From positions 51,717 to 115,716 of the forward strand of contig NZ_CAXBOD010000009.1 in the NCBI RefSeq assembly GCF_963977235.1: DNA of 64,000 nt, given 5' to 3'. Shown one piece after another: positions 49,489 to 58,123 of the stretch (position 1 is its first letter; the number at the start of each line of letters is the position of its first letter). The DNA comes from Albimonas sp963977235. GTDB taxonomy: Bacteria > Pseudomonadota > Alphaproteobacteria > Rhodobacterales > Rhodobacteraceae. Both the position numbers and the translations under genes were made by a program. A model generated the notes under the pieces. The model saw only the letters and a list, made by a program, of their open reading frames with translations, searched no databases and was not told where the DNA came from.

Positions 49489-50301
49489 ATGCCCACGACC
49501 CTTGAGGTCATGCTGAAGGGAAAACGCCTTCGCGTTCAGGCCCGCTCGGAGATCGAGCGCGCCTTCTGGGCGCCCTTCGCGCAGGGGTCCGAGCACGTGG
49601 GGTGGGAGGACGAGACCCTCGATTTCGTCGCCGCCCGCGCCGCGCGCGGCGTGGTCTTTGTCGACATCGGCGCCTGGATCGGCCCGGTCAGCCTGCTGGC
49701 GGCCTCGAAAGGCGCGCGGGTGCTGGCGCTCGAGCCCGACCCCGTGGCGCGCGCCGCGCTCGAGGAGAACCTGGCGCTGAACGGCCTGCGGGCCGAGATC
49801 GTGCCCTCGGCCCTGCATGCCGACGGCGGTGGGCTGACGCTGTTCGGCGGGCGGCGGGGCCTGGGCGGCTCAATGACCTCGGCGCTCGGCGTGCATCGCG
49901 GCGAGCCGGTGCACGTGCCCACCGTCACGGTCGAGGAGGTCGCCGACCGCGCCGGCGAGGGCCCCGCGCTGATGAAGGTCGACATCGAGGGGCACGAATA
50001 CGCGCTCGGCCCCGAGCTCGCCCGCCTGCGCGCCCGCCTTGGCGGGGCCGCGGCGCCGACCGGGGCGGCGCTGCACCTGTCGCTGCATCCGCGGCTGCTG
50101 ACCAAGAAGCTGCGCCGCTCGTGGACCCTGTTCGCCACCCGCCGCGCCTTCGAGGCGACGCGCGACCTGCTGGCCTGCTTCGGCGAGGCCCCCGCCACGG
50201 TCTCGGGCGAGACCGGCGGTCCGCTCGACGAGGCGGCGCTTCGCGCGCGCTTCGCGCGACGCGGGGGCGTGCGCAACTTCGCCGTCGAGATCGGCGGCTG
50301 A
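49489..50301 (+). CDS. FkbM family methyltransferase
   Basis: 270-aa SAM-dependent methyltransferase. SAM-binding motif I VVFVDIGAWIGPVSLLAASKGA near residue 54, LALEPDPVARAALEENLALNG, and the FkbM signature LMKVDIEGHEYALGPELARL near residue 163. FkbM enzymes O-methylate sugars or secondary metabolites, and the substrate cannot be deduced here. GGGGGGAGGA upstream of the ATG is a good ribosome-binding site. It is divergent from the histidine kinase and followed by the 32-bp repeat block. Confidence 0.9.
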   Translation: MPTTLEVMLKGKRLRVQARSEIERAFWAPFAQGSEHVGWEDETLDFVAARAARGVVFVDIGAWIGPVSLLAASKGARVLALEPDPVARAALEENLALNGLRAEIVPSALHADGGGLTLFGGRRGLGGSMTSALGVHRGEPVHVPTVTVEEVADRAGEGPALMKVDIEGHEYALGPELARLRARLGGAAAPTGAALHLSLHPRLLTKKLRRSWTLFATRRAFEATRDLLACFGEAPATVSGETGGPLDEAALRARFARRGGVRNFAVEIGG

Positions 50302-50316
50302 CGCCGCCCCCCCCCG

Positions 50317-50336
50317 GGGACCGCGCAAGCGGTCCC
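50317..50336 (+). terminator. GCAA-tetraloop hairpin after the FkbM gene
   Basis: GGGACCGC-GCAA-GCGGTCCC, a perfect 8-bp stem with a GNRA loop, 16 bases after the stop codon. No T tract follows. Its 3' part is the first unit of the tandem repeats, so it may be a weak terminator or 3' stabiliser. Confidence 0.45.
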
Positions 50337-50440
50337 GGCCCTCTGCTCTCCACTGCGCACGCGGCCCCGGCCCTCTGCTCTCCACCGCGCAAGCGGCCCC
50401 GGCCCTCTGCTCGCCACCGCGCACGCGGTCCCGGCCCTGC
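50321..50440 (+). repeat. 32-bp tandem repeat block (about 3.7 units)
   Basis: Units start at 50321, 50353, 50385 and 50417 (the last truncated). The unit is CCGCGCAAGCGG(T/C)CCCGGCC followed by CTCTGCTCTCCA, with one or two base changes between copies. Each contains a small CCGC/GCGG hairpin. The rest of the 500-base gap (50441-50816) holds no gene; a good -35 box TTGACA (50679-50684) near its right end may belong to the downstream transporter operon, but no matching -10 is seen. Confidence 0.85.
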
Positions 50441-50816
50441 TTGCAGCGGCGCGTGCGACCCGATCCCCGCGCGCGGCCGGGCAAACGGCGCCGCGCCTGC
50501 TCGCCGCGGCTCGGGCGACCCCCGCCCGGCCGCCTCCGCCGGGCGGTCCCTGCCCGCTCCCCCCGATCGTTTCTCATCGCGGTGAACGACGTCCGCCTGC
50601 GGTTTGCGCACCTGCGCCTGCCGAACAGGCGCCCGGGTTCGTTGGCGCGCGAATGAACGCCGGCTCGGCCCGGTTTGCTTGACAGGCGCGTAAGGCGAGT
50701 CGCAGCCTGATCACGCCCCGTCAACCGGCGCGGGCGAAACGCCATGCTGGCCCCGTCCAAGGCCGCTCTTCACGCCCCGAGTTCCGCAGCTCACTCCAGG
50801 AAAACAAGAGGACCGC

Positions 50817-52874
50817 ATGAAACGCCAGTTGCTCGCGAGCGCTTCGCTCTGCGCCGTCGCGACCGTTTTCGCCGCCGCCGCCGCCGCCCAGGAATGTCCG
50901 ACCGTCACCGTCGCCGACCCGATGGGCGTCGGCGCGGGCGCCTACCCCCAGCAGTATGACCTGGCCGAGTTCCAGGAGCTGGCCTCCTGCGAACTGAGCT
51001 ACCAGGAGAACCCCTCGATCGGGGAGCTGAACGCCAGGATCGTGGGCAACCCCGCAGAGCTGCCCCCGGTGGCCGAGCGCCTGCCGCAGGAGCCGCTGGT
51101 GGTGGCCCCCTACGCCAGGATCGGCGCCTACGGCGGCGTGCTCGACGGGCTGTCGAACGCGACCGAGGCCGGCACCTCGGACCTTCTGTCGGTGCGCCAC
51201 GTGAACCTGGTGCGCTTCTCCGACGACCTGCAGACGATCGTGCCCAACGTCGCCAAGTCCTGGGAATGGAACGAGGACTTCACCGAGCTGACCTTCGTCC
51301 TGCGCCGCGGTCACAAGTGGTCCGACGGCGCCCCCTTCACGGCCGAGGACGTGGCGTTCTGGTACAACGACGTCACCATGAACCAGAACCTGGTGGAGAA
51401 GCCCCGCGACCTGTGGTTCGCCGGCGGCGAGCCGTTCACGGTCGAGGCGGTGGACGAGGTCACGGTCAAGTTCACCATGGCCGCCCCCAAGCCCGGCCTG
51501 CTGGCCTCCTTCGCCACCGACTTCGCCCAGCCCTTCCTGCCCAGGCACTTCTTCGGCCCCTACCACCCCGACGTCTCGGACGACGCGGACGCCAAGGCCA
51601 AGGAACTGGGCTTCGAGAGCGGCTATGAGCTGATCAACTTCTACTACGGCGCGTCGGACTGGAAGGACGTGCCCTCGCCCTACCTCAAGGACCCCGAGCG
51701 GATCCCCGACCTGCCCGCGGCGGTCGCCCCCACGCTGGAAAGCCACATCACCGTCGAGGACACCACGGAAGGCCGGCGCGTCGTCGCCAACCCCTACTTC
51801 CACATGGTCGACACCGCCGGCAACCAGCTGCCCTACTTCAACGAGATGGCCGAGCTCTACGTCAACGAGAACGAGGTCCGGATCCTGAAGATGGTCAACG
51901 GGGAGGTCGACTACAAATCCCAGTCGATCACCCTGCCCGACGCGCCCACGCTTCTGGATGGGCAGGAGGCCGGCGGCTACGTCGTCGACCTTCGCCCGCA
52001 GATCGCCGCGCCCACGATCACCTTCAACCTGACCGACGCCGACATGGGCAAGCGGGCGCTGTTCTCCGAGAAGGAGTTCCGGCTCGCGATGTCGACCGCG
52101 ATCAACCGCGAAGAGATCAACTCGGTCGCCTATTTCGACCTCGGCGCCCCCAAGCAGAGCCTGACCTTCGCCCCCACCCCCTCGTTTGCGAGCGAGGAGC
52201 AGGCGACCTTCGCGACCGAATACGACCCCGACGGCGCCAAGGCCAAGCTGGACGCGCTGGGCGCGGTGGATGCGGACGGCGACGGTTGGCGCGACCTGCC
52301 CGACGGCTCTCCGCTGACGCTCAACATCCAGTTCGCCACCCAGGGCGTGGCCACCGCGGTGATCGAGCTGGTGGCCCAGCACTGGAAGGACGTCGGCGTC
52401 AACGCCACCATCAAGGAGGTGACGCCCGACGAGTATCGCGCCGCCCAGTCGGCCAACGAGCTCTCGGTCCACGTCTGGCTGCACGGCGCGCCGATCCCGG
52501 TGCTGCTGGGCGACCCGCAGCCCTTCATCGCGCCGTTCGGCAGCTACTTCTTCCTGCGCAACGGCATGCTGTGGGCCCAGTATCTCGAGACCGACGGCGC
52601 CGAGGGCGTCGAGCCCCCCGCCTGGGTCGGCGAGTGGAAGGACCTGGTCCTCTCGTGGCAGCAGCACCTGCCCGGCACGCCCGAGTCCGACGACCTGGGC
52701 GCCCAGCTGATCGAGGCGCAGCTCGACCAGCTGATCTTCATCGGCCTGGTGGAAGCGCCGAACCCGATCTACCACTCCGCCAAGCTCGAGAACTTCGAGA
52801 CGCCCAAGACCTGGTCCTACGAGTACTACCGCGTCTACCCCTACCGCCCCCAGCAGTGGTCCCTGGCCGACTGA
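50817..52874 (+). CDS. Peptide-type ABC transporter substrate-binding protein (family 5)
   Basis: 685-aa periplasmic binding protein, first gene of a complete five-gene transporter. Signal peptide MKRQLLASASLCAVATVFAA, cleaved after AAA or AAAQ. The SBP-5 core is evident from GVLDGLSN, PNVAKSWEWNEDFTELTFVL and HKWSDGAPFTAEDVAFWYND through FRLAMSTAINREEINSV. Compared with usual family members (about 500-550 residues) it has an N-terminal insertion of roughly 80 residues with two cysteines (ECPTVTV and ASCELSYQ). AAGAGGA lies just before the ATG. Substrate unknown; oligopeptides or a related solute are likely. Confidence 0.92.
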   Translation: MKRQLLASASLCAVATVFAAAAAAQECPTVTVADPMGVGAGAYPQQYDLAEFQELASCELSYQENPSIGELNARIVGNPAELPPVAERLPQEPLVVAPYARIGAYGGVLDGLSNATEAGTSDLLSVRHVNLVRFSDDLQTIVPNVAKSWEWNEDFTELTFVLRRGHKWSDGAPFTAEDVAFWYNDVTMNQNLVEKPRDLWFAGGEPFTVEAVDEVTVKFTMAAPKPGLLASFATDFAQPFLPRHFFGPYHPDVSDDADAKAKELGFESGYELINFYYGASDWKDVPSPYLKDPERIPDLPAAVAPTLESHITVEDTTEGRRVVANPYFHMVDTAGNQLPYFNEMAELYVNENEVRILKMVNGEVDYKSQSITLPDAPTLLDGQEAGGYVVDLRPQIAAPTITFNLTDADMGKRALFSEKEFRLAMSTAINREEINSVAYFDLGAPKQSLTFAPTPSFASEEQATFATEYDPDGAKAKLDALGAVDADGDGWRDLPDGSPLTLNIQFATQGVATAVIELVAQHWKDVGVNATIKEVTPDEYRAAQSANELSVHVWLHGAPIPVLLGDPQPFIAPFGSYFFLRNGMLWAQYLETDGAEGVEPPAWVGEWKDLVLSWQQHLPGTPESDDLGAQLIEAQLDQLIFIGLVEAPNPIYHSAKLENFETPKTWSYEYYRVYPYRPQQWSLAD

Positions 52875-52996
52875 CGCGTCAGGCGTGAGACCCGCGCGCG
52901 GCCGGCCCGGCCGCGCGCGCCCCCGCCCCTCCCATCCCGCCCCTCCCATCCCGCGCGGCCCCCGCCGCGCCCGAGCGCCAGGAGCCGTCGCGCCGC

Positions 52997-54001
52997 ATGG
53001 CCTTCGCCCGCTTCATCGCCGTGCGTCTCGTCAGCTCGCTGGCGACGCTGCTGCTGATCTCCTTCATCGTGTTCTCGCTGATGGAGCTGGTGCCGGGCAA
53101 CTGCGCCGAGCGCTACATCGCCTACAAGAACACCCAGGGGCAGACGATCACCCAGGCCGACATCACCGCGATGGAGGTCACCATGGGCCTCGACCGCCCG
53201 TTCGTGGAGCGCTGGGGCGGCTGGGTCTGGGGGGTGTTCGCCGAGGGCGACTTCGGCGCCTCGTGCCTGATCCGCGCCGACGTGACCACCATCGTGGGCG
53301 ACAAGTTCTGGCTCAGCCTCTCGCTGTGCCTGGGCGCGCTGCTGCTGGCCTATCTGATCGCGGTGCCGGTGGGGATCCTCTCGGCCCGGGTGCGGGGCGG
53401 GTGGTCGGATTCGATCCTGCGGCTCGCCTCCTACCTCGGCCTCGCGCTGCCCAACTTCCTGCTGGCGCTGATGATCCTGCTGGCGGCGACGGTGTTCTGG
53501 AAGGTGGACCTGACGGGCCTGTTCTCGGCCCCCTACCGCGAGGCGCCGTGGTCCTGGGACCGCTTCGTGGACATGCTCTCCCACGCCTGGGTGCCGATCG
53601 TGATCCTGGGCTGGTCGGCCACCGCCTTCGCGCTGCAGACGGTGCGGGCGCTGGTCTCCGACGAGCTCGACAAGCTCTATGTCACCGCCGCCATGGCGCG
53701 CGGCGTCACCGGCCGGCGGCTGCTGTGGCGCTATCCGGCGCGCCATGCGCTGGGGCCGCTGGTGAACTCGGTCGGCTTCGACCTCAACCGGGTGTTCAAT
53801 GAACTCCCCATCGTCGCCGTGGTCCTGATCCTGACCGACGCGGGCAAGCTTCTGTTCGACGCGCTGGCGCGCTCGAACGATCAGGAGCTGGCCGGCGCGA
53901 TCATCTTCATGCTGACGGCCTCGATCGTGGGGCTGAACTTCCTGACCGACATCCTTCTCGCGGTGATCGACCCGCGCGTGCGCAAGGGGCTGTTCAAATG
54001 A
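52997..54001 (+). CDS. ABC transporter permease (OppB/DppB type)
   Basis: 334-aa permease with six hydrophobic segments. The start MAFARFIAVRLVSSLATLLLISFIVFSLMELVPGN is the typical OppB opening. The cytoplasmic EAA-like loop is VRALVSDELDKLYVTAAMARGVTGRRLLWRYPARHALGPL. A periplasmic region after TM1 carries two cysteines (NCAERY and ASCLIR). It overlaps the next permease gene by four bases. Confidence 0.94.
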   Translation: MAFARFIAVRLVSSLATLLLISFIVFSLMELVPGNCAERYIAYKNTQGQTITQADITAMEVTMGLDRPFVERWGGWVWGVFAEGDFGASCLIRADVTTIVGDKFWLSLSLCLGALLLAYLIAVPVGILSARVRGGWSDSILRLASYLGLALPNFLLALMILLAATVFWKVDLTGLFSAPYREAPWSWDRFVDMLSHAWVPIVILGWSATAFALQTVRALVSDELDKLYVTAAMARGVTGRRLLWRYPARHALGPLVNSVGFDLNRVFNELPIVAVVLILTDAGKLLFDALARSNDQELAGAIIFMLTASIVGLNFLTDILLAVIDPRVRKGLFK

Positions 54002-55176
54002 TCGCGCGGGTGTTCGGCCGCGGGGCGGCGCAGTCGAAGGAAGACTATTTCACCGCCTCGCAGAGCCAGCTGATCTGGGCGCGGTTCAAGCGCAAGCGCT
54101 CCTCGATGGTCGCGGCCGCGATCCTGCTGATCTTCGTGCTGTGCGGGGTGTTTGCGGATTTCCTCTCGCCCTACGACCCGACCTCGGCGGGCCGCAACCC
54201 CGACTACACCAACGGCGCCCCCCAGCTGCCGCAGTTCTGCGACGACCGGGGCTGCTCGCTCGTCCCCTTCATCAAGGGGGTCGAGCGCTATCGCGGCGCC
54301 GACACCAACTTCCGCTGGGTGACGCGCGAGACGGACGAGCGGCGCTATGTCGAGCTGTTCGCCGAGGGCTGGACCTACCACTGGTTCCGCATGGACGTGA
54401 CCCTGCCCCTCGTCGGCCGCGTCTTCGTGCCGGGCATCGCGCTCGACACCCACCTCTTCGGCCTCGAGGGCGAGGGCTTCATCCACATCGCGGGCACCGA
54501 CGCGCAGGGCAAGGACATCTTCTCGCGCACGCTCCACGCCATCGGGGTCAGCCTCGCGGTGGGGACCATCGGCGTGGTGATCTCCTTCGTGCTGGCCCTG
54601 GTCATCGGCGGCACCTCGGGCTACTTCGGCGGGACCTACGACACCGTCGTGCAGATGGTCACCGACGCCGTGCGCACGGTGCCCACCATCCCGCTGTTCA
54701 TGGCGCTCGCGGCCTTCGTGCCCGACGAATGGTCGGCCGAGACGCGGTTCTTCTTCATCTCGATGATCATCGGCCTGATCAACTGGCCGACGCTCGCCCG
54801 CCGCGTGCGCACCCACATCCTGGCCGAGCGCAACGCCGATTACGTGCTGGCGGCCGAGCTCTGCGGCGCCCGCCCGGGCCACGTGATCCGTCGTCACCTG
54901 CTGCCCAGTTTCGCCAGCTACATCATCGTCGATCTGGTGATCTCGTTTCCCTACATGGTGCTGTCCGAGACCGCGCTCTCCTTCATCGGCCTCGGCCTGA
55001 AGGACCCGGTCAACTCGCTCGGCGTCATGCTCCAGAACACCACCAAGGTGGACGTGCTGCTGAACTACCAGTGGTATTTCATCCCCGTGCCCGTCTTCGT
55101 GTGCCTGGTGCTGGCCTTCGTCTTCGTGGGCGACGGGCTGCGCGACGCCGCCGACCCCTATTCGGAGCGCAAATGA
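53998..55176 (+). CDS. ABC transporter permease (OppC/DppC type)
   Basis: 392-aa permease, longer than the usual 300 or so because about 90 residues are inserted in the periplasm between TM1 (SMVAAAILLIFVLCGVFADFL) and the conserved HIAGTDAQGKDIFSRTLHAIGVSLAVG. The EAA loop is LAERNADYVLAAELCGARPGHVIRRHLLP. The insertion (RYRGADTNFRWVTRETDERRYVE) is characteristic of a subfamily whose binding protein is also enlarged, so the two may interact. It overlaps the following ATPase gene at ATGA. Confidence 0.94.
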   Translation: MIARVFGRGAAQSKEDYFTASQSQLIWARFKRKRSSMVAAAILLIFVLCGVFADFLSPYDPTSAGRNPDYTNGAPQLPQFCDDRGCSLVPFIKGVERYRGADTNFRWVTRETDERRYVELFAEGWTYHWFRMDVTLPLVGRVFVPGIALDTHLFGLEGEGFIHIAGTDAQGKDIFSRTLHAIGVSLAVGTIGVVISFVLALVIGGTSGYFGGTYDTVVQMVTDAVRTVPTIPLFMALAAFVPDEWSAETRFFFISMIIGLINWPTLARRVRTHILAERNADYVLAAELCGARPGHVIRRHLLPSFASYIIVDLVISFPYMVLSETALSFIGLGLKDPVNSLGVMLQNTTKVDVLLNYQWYFIPVPVFVCLVLAFVFVGDGLRDAADPYSERK

Positions 55177-56168
55177 CCCTGCTGTCCGTCCGCGACCTGA
55201 CGGTGCGGTTCGCCACCGACGAAGGGCTGGTGACCGCCGTCGACCGCGTCTCGTTCGACCTCGAGCCCGGCGAGGTGATGGGCCTCGTGGGCGAAAGCGG
55301 CTCGGGCAAGTCGGTGACCGCCAAGGCGATCATGCAGTTGAATTTCGGCGGCGTCCGCTATGGCGAGGACAGCCGCATCCTGCTGAGCCTCGATGGCCAG
55401 GAGACCGACGCGCTGAAGCTGAAACGCCCCCGCGACCTGCGCCTGGTGCGCGGCGGCGCGGTGTCGATGATCTTCCAGGAGCCGATGGCGAGCTTCGCCC
55501 CCGCCATCACCATCGGCGACCAGATGGTCGAGCAGCTGATGCTCCACAAGCGCGTCTCGAAGGCCGAGGCCAAGCGGACCTCGATCGAGTTCCTCGACCG
55601 CGTCGGCATCTCCGACGCCGCCCGCCGCTTCGACCAGTATGCGTTCGAATTGTCAGGCGGCATGCGCCAGCGGGCGATGATCGCCATGGCCCTTTCCACC
55701 CGCCCGCGCCTGCTGATCGCCGACGAGCCGACGACCGCCCTCGACGTCACCATCCAGGCCCAGGTGATCGACCTGATGAAGGAGATCGTGGCCGAGTTCG
55801 GCATGGCGATCATCTTCATCACCCACGATCTCGGCGTCATCGCCCAGACCGCCGACAAGGTCGCCGTCATGTACCTCGGCAAGATGGTCGAGCAGGGCCC
55901 GGTGCGCGAGGTGATCCGCACCGCCTCCCACCCCTACACGCAAGGGTTGCTGAACGCCCTGCCCGACCTCGGCGACCTCGACACGCCCCTCCAGCCGGTG
56001 CCCGGCGACATCCCCAGCCCGCTCGAGCGTCCCGCGGGCTGCGTCTTCCACACCCGCTGCCCCGAGAAGATCCCCGGCCGCTGCGACGCCTCGGTCCCGG
56101 CCATGGCCCCCGTCGCCCCCCGCCACGCCTGCGCCTGCTTCGCGCGCGAGACGGAGGGCGCCGCATGA
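55173..56168 (+). CDS. ABC transporter ATP-binding protein (OppD/DppD type)
   Basis: 331-aa ATPase: Walker A GESGSGKSVTAK near residue 37, signature LSGGMRQRAMIAMAL, Walker B LLIADEPTTALDVTIQ, switch histidine in FITHDLGVI, and the oligopeptide-type C-terminal region with FHTRCPEKIPGRCD, cysteines as in OppD Fe-S-like motifs. It overlaps the second ATPase gene by four bases. Confidence 0.95.
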   Translation: MTLLSVRDLTVRFATDEGLVTAVDRVSFDLEPGEVMGLVGESGSGKSVTAKAIMQLNFGGVRYGEDSRILLSLDGQETDALKLKRPRDLRLVRGGAVSMIFQEPMASFAPAITIGDQMVEQLMLHKRVSKAEAKRTSIEFLDRVGISDAARRFDQYAFELSGGMRQRAMIAMALSTRPRLLIADEPTTALDVTIQAQVIDLMKEIVAEFGMAIIFITHDLGVIAQTADKVAVMYLGKMVEQGPVREVIRTASHPYTQGLLNALPDLGDLDTPLQPVPGDIPSPLERPAGCVFHTRCPEKIPGRCDASVPAMAPVAPRHACACFARETEGAA

Positions 56169-57172
56169 GCCGGCCGCTGATCGAGGTCCGCGACCTCTCG
56201 GTCCAGTACGCGCTCAAGGGCGGGCTGCTCGGCGGCCCCACGATGCTGCGGGCCGTGGACCGGGTGAACCTCGAGATCCCAAAGGGGTCGTTCTTCGGCC
56301 TGGTCGGCGAGAGCGGCTCGGGCAAGACCACGCTCGGCCGCGCGATCCTCAAGGCGGCGCCGATCGCGGAGGGCGCGATCGAATACGACGACGGCGAGGC
56401 CCGCCACGACGTCGGCGCGATGAAGAACAAGGGCGAGATCCGCGACTTCCGCAGGCGGGCCCAGCTGATCTTCCAGGACCCCTACGCCGCCCTCTCCCCC
56501 CGCATGACCGTCCGCGACATCATCGCCGAGCCGCTGGAGGTGATGGGGATCACCAGGACCCGCGCCGAGACCGACGAGCGCGTGCGCGAGATCGCCGCCC
56601 GCTGCCGGCTGAACGTCGAGCATCTGCGGCGTTTCCCCCACGCCTTCTCCGGCGGCCAGCGCCAGCGCATCTCCATCGCCCGGGCGCTCGCCCCCATGCC
56701 CCGTTTCCTGGTGGCGGACGAAAGCGTGGCGGCGCTCGACGTCTCGATCCAGGCCGATATTCTCAACCTTCTCAAGGGGCTGCAGCGGGACCTCGGCCTG
56801 ACCTTCCTGTTCATCAGCCACGACCTCTCGGTGGTGGCTCATGTCTGCGACCACGTGGCGGTGATGTATCTGGGCCGCCTGGTCGAAACCGCGCCCACCC
56901 GCGCCCTGTTCGCGCGCCCCCTGCACCCCTACACGCGCGCCCTGCTGTCGGCGATCCCCTCGCTCGACCCCGACGACCGGGGGCGCGCCTGGAAACTGCA
57001 GGGCGAGATCCCCTCCCCCGCCAACCCGCCGTCCGGCTGCCGTTTCCGCACCCGCTGCCCGTTTGCGCGCGAGCGCTGCGCGGCCGAGGAGCCCGCCCTG
57101 CGCCCGATGGCGAACGGCCACGAGACCGCCTGCCACTTCGCCGAGGAGCTGGAGGGCGCCGTCCCCGCCTGA
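56165..57172 (+). CDS. ABC transporter ATP-binding protein (OppF/DppF type)
   Basis: 335-aa ATPase pairing with the preceding one: Walker A GESGSGKTTLGR, signature FSGGQRQRISIARAL, Walker B FLVADESVAALDVSIQ (Ser-Val in place of the common Pro-Thr), FISHDLSVV, and C-terminal RTRCPFARERC. It ends the five-gene operon and is convergent with the CoA-transferase genes across a bidirectional terminator. Confidence 0.95.
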   Translation: MSRPLIEVRDLSVQYALKGGLLGGPTMLRAVDRVNLEIPKGSFFGLVGESGSGKTTLGRAILKAAPIAEGAIEYDDGEARHDVGAMKNKGEIRDFRRRAQLIFQDPYAALSPRMTVRDIIAEPLEVMGITRTRAETDERVREIAARCRLNVEHLRRFPHAFSGGQRQRISIARALAPMPRFLVADESVAALDVSIQADILNLLKGLQRDLGLTFLFISHDLSVVAHVCDHVAVMYLGRLVETAPTRALFARPLHPYTRALLSAIPSLDPDDRGRAWKLQGEIPSPANPPSGCRFRTRCPFARERCAAEEPALRPMANGHETACHFAEELEGAVPA

Positions 57173-57291
57173 GCCCGCGCGCCCTGCGCGCCGCCCGCCG
57201 GCGCGCGAGGGTGGGCGGGTGGGGAGCGTGCCGGGGGGCGGCGCGCAGGGCGCGCGAGAGGGCCGGCCTCGCGACGCCGGGCCCCGAATGC

Positions 57292-57321
57292 GAAACGCCC
57301 CGGGACAGGCCGGGGCGTTTC
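57292..57321. terminator. Bidirectional terminator between the ABC operon and the CoA-transferase operon
   Basis: Twelve-bp stem with G-T at the outer end: AAACGCCCCGG (57293-57303) pairs with CCGGGGCGTTT (57310-57320), loop GACAGG. A-rich and T-rich ends give short U tracts in both directions. Confidence 0.82.
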
Positions 57322-57343
57322 TCGAGGCCGGAGGGCGCCGGCC

Positions 57344-58123
57344 TCAGGCGGCCTGGCGAGCGATGCCGAAGACCCGCTCGGCAAACTCCGGATAGGGGTT
57401 GGCGATGGTGGGCGCGATCTCGGAGCGGATCACGCCGAGCGTCTCGGCCGAGGGCGGCGCGGTGGTGGGCACGCTCTCGGGCAGGTCGAAGTCGAAGCCG
57501 GTGTTGTCCTTCACCTCCTCGACCGTGACGCCGGGGTGCACCGACGTCAGCGTGAACCGCGCCCGCGCCCGGTCGAAGCTCATCACGCACAGGCCCGTCA
57601 CCAGCGCATGGGCGCCGCCGGGCCGGAACACGCCGGGCTCGGAGGCGCCGGGGGCGGAGACGAAATCGACCTTCGGCACGAAGATGCGGCGCGTGTGCTC
57701 CTCGCGGAACAGGATCACGCGGGGCACCTGGAAATAGAGGAAGGCCGAGCCGAACGCCCCCGACCAGCGCACGTCGCCCTGGGGATAGGCGCCCGCGCCG
57801 GTGAGGTTGATGTTGCCCTGTCCGTCGATCTGGCCCCCCGACAGGAAGAACCCGTCGACGCGGCCCTGGGCGGCCATGTCGAACAGCTCGAGCCCCCCGT
57901 CCATCCGGTGCGCCGGCAGGTCCGAGCCGATGATCGTCACCCGCCCCCCCGAACGCGAGGCCGCCAGCAGCGCCCCCGCGCCAGGGATCGGCGAGAGCAC
58001 GCCGACGGCCACATGCCGCGCCCCCTCCAGCAGGTCGCCGACCACCGAGATCAGCAGCTCCTCGCGCTTCACCTCGCCCATCGCCGCCCCCGTCGACTCG
58101 CCCGTCGTCGCGCCCCCGCTCAT
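57344..58123 (-). CDS. CoA-transferase subunit beta
   Basis: 259-aa family I CoA-transferase beta subunit. It shows ELLISVVGDLLEGARHVAVGVLSPIPGAGALLA, VTIIGSDLPAHRMDGGLELFDMAAQGRVDGFFLSGGQID and GPGA-like loops. The usual catalytic glutamate motif ENG is replaced here by segments such as QIDGQGNINLTGAGAYP, so whether it is a true transferase or a hydrolase-like member (as reported for IpdAB in steroid degradation) is open. ATG at 58123 overlaps the alpha-subunit stop (ATGA). Confidence 0.87.
   Translation of the reverse strand: MSGGATTGESTGAAMGEVKREELLISVVGDLLEGARHVAVGVLSPIPGAGALLAASRSGGRVTIIGSDLPAHRMDGGLELFDMAAQGRVDGFFLSGGQIDGQGNINLTGAGAYPQGDVRWSGAFGSAFLYFQVPRVILFREEHTRRIFVPKVDFVSAPGASEPGVFRPGGAHALVTGLCVMSFDRARARFTLTSVHPGVTVEEVKDNTGFDFDLPESVPTTAPPSAETLGVIRSEIAPTIANPYPEFAERVFGIARQAA

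Noticed and set aside
50321..50440. Possible CRISPR array
   Set aside because: The 32-bp units follow each other directly with no unique spacers, and no cas gene is present in the window.
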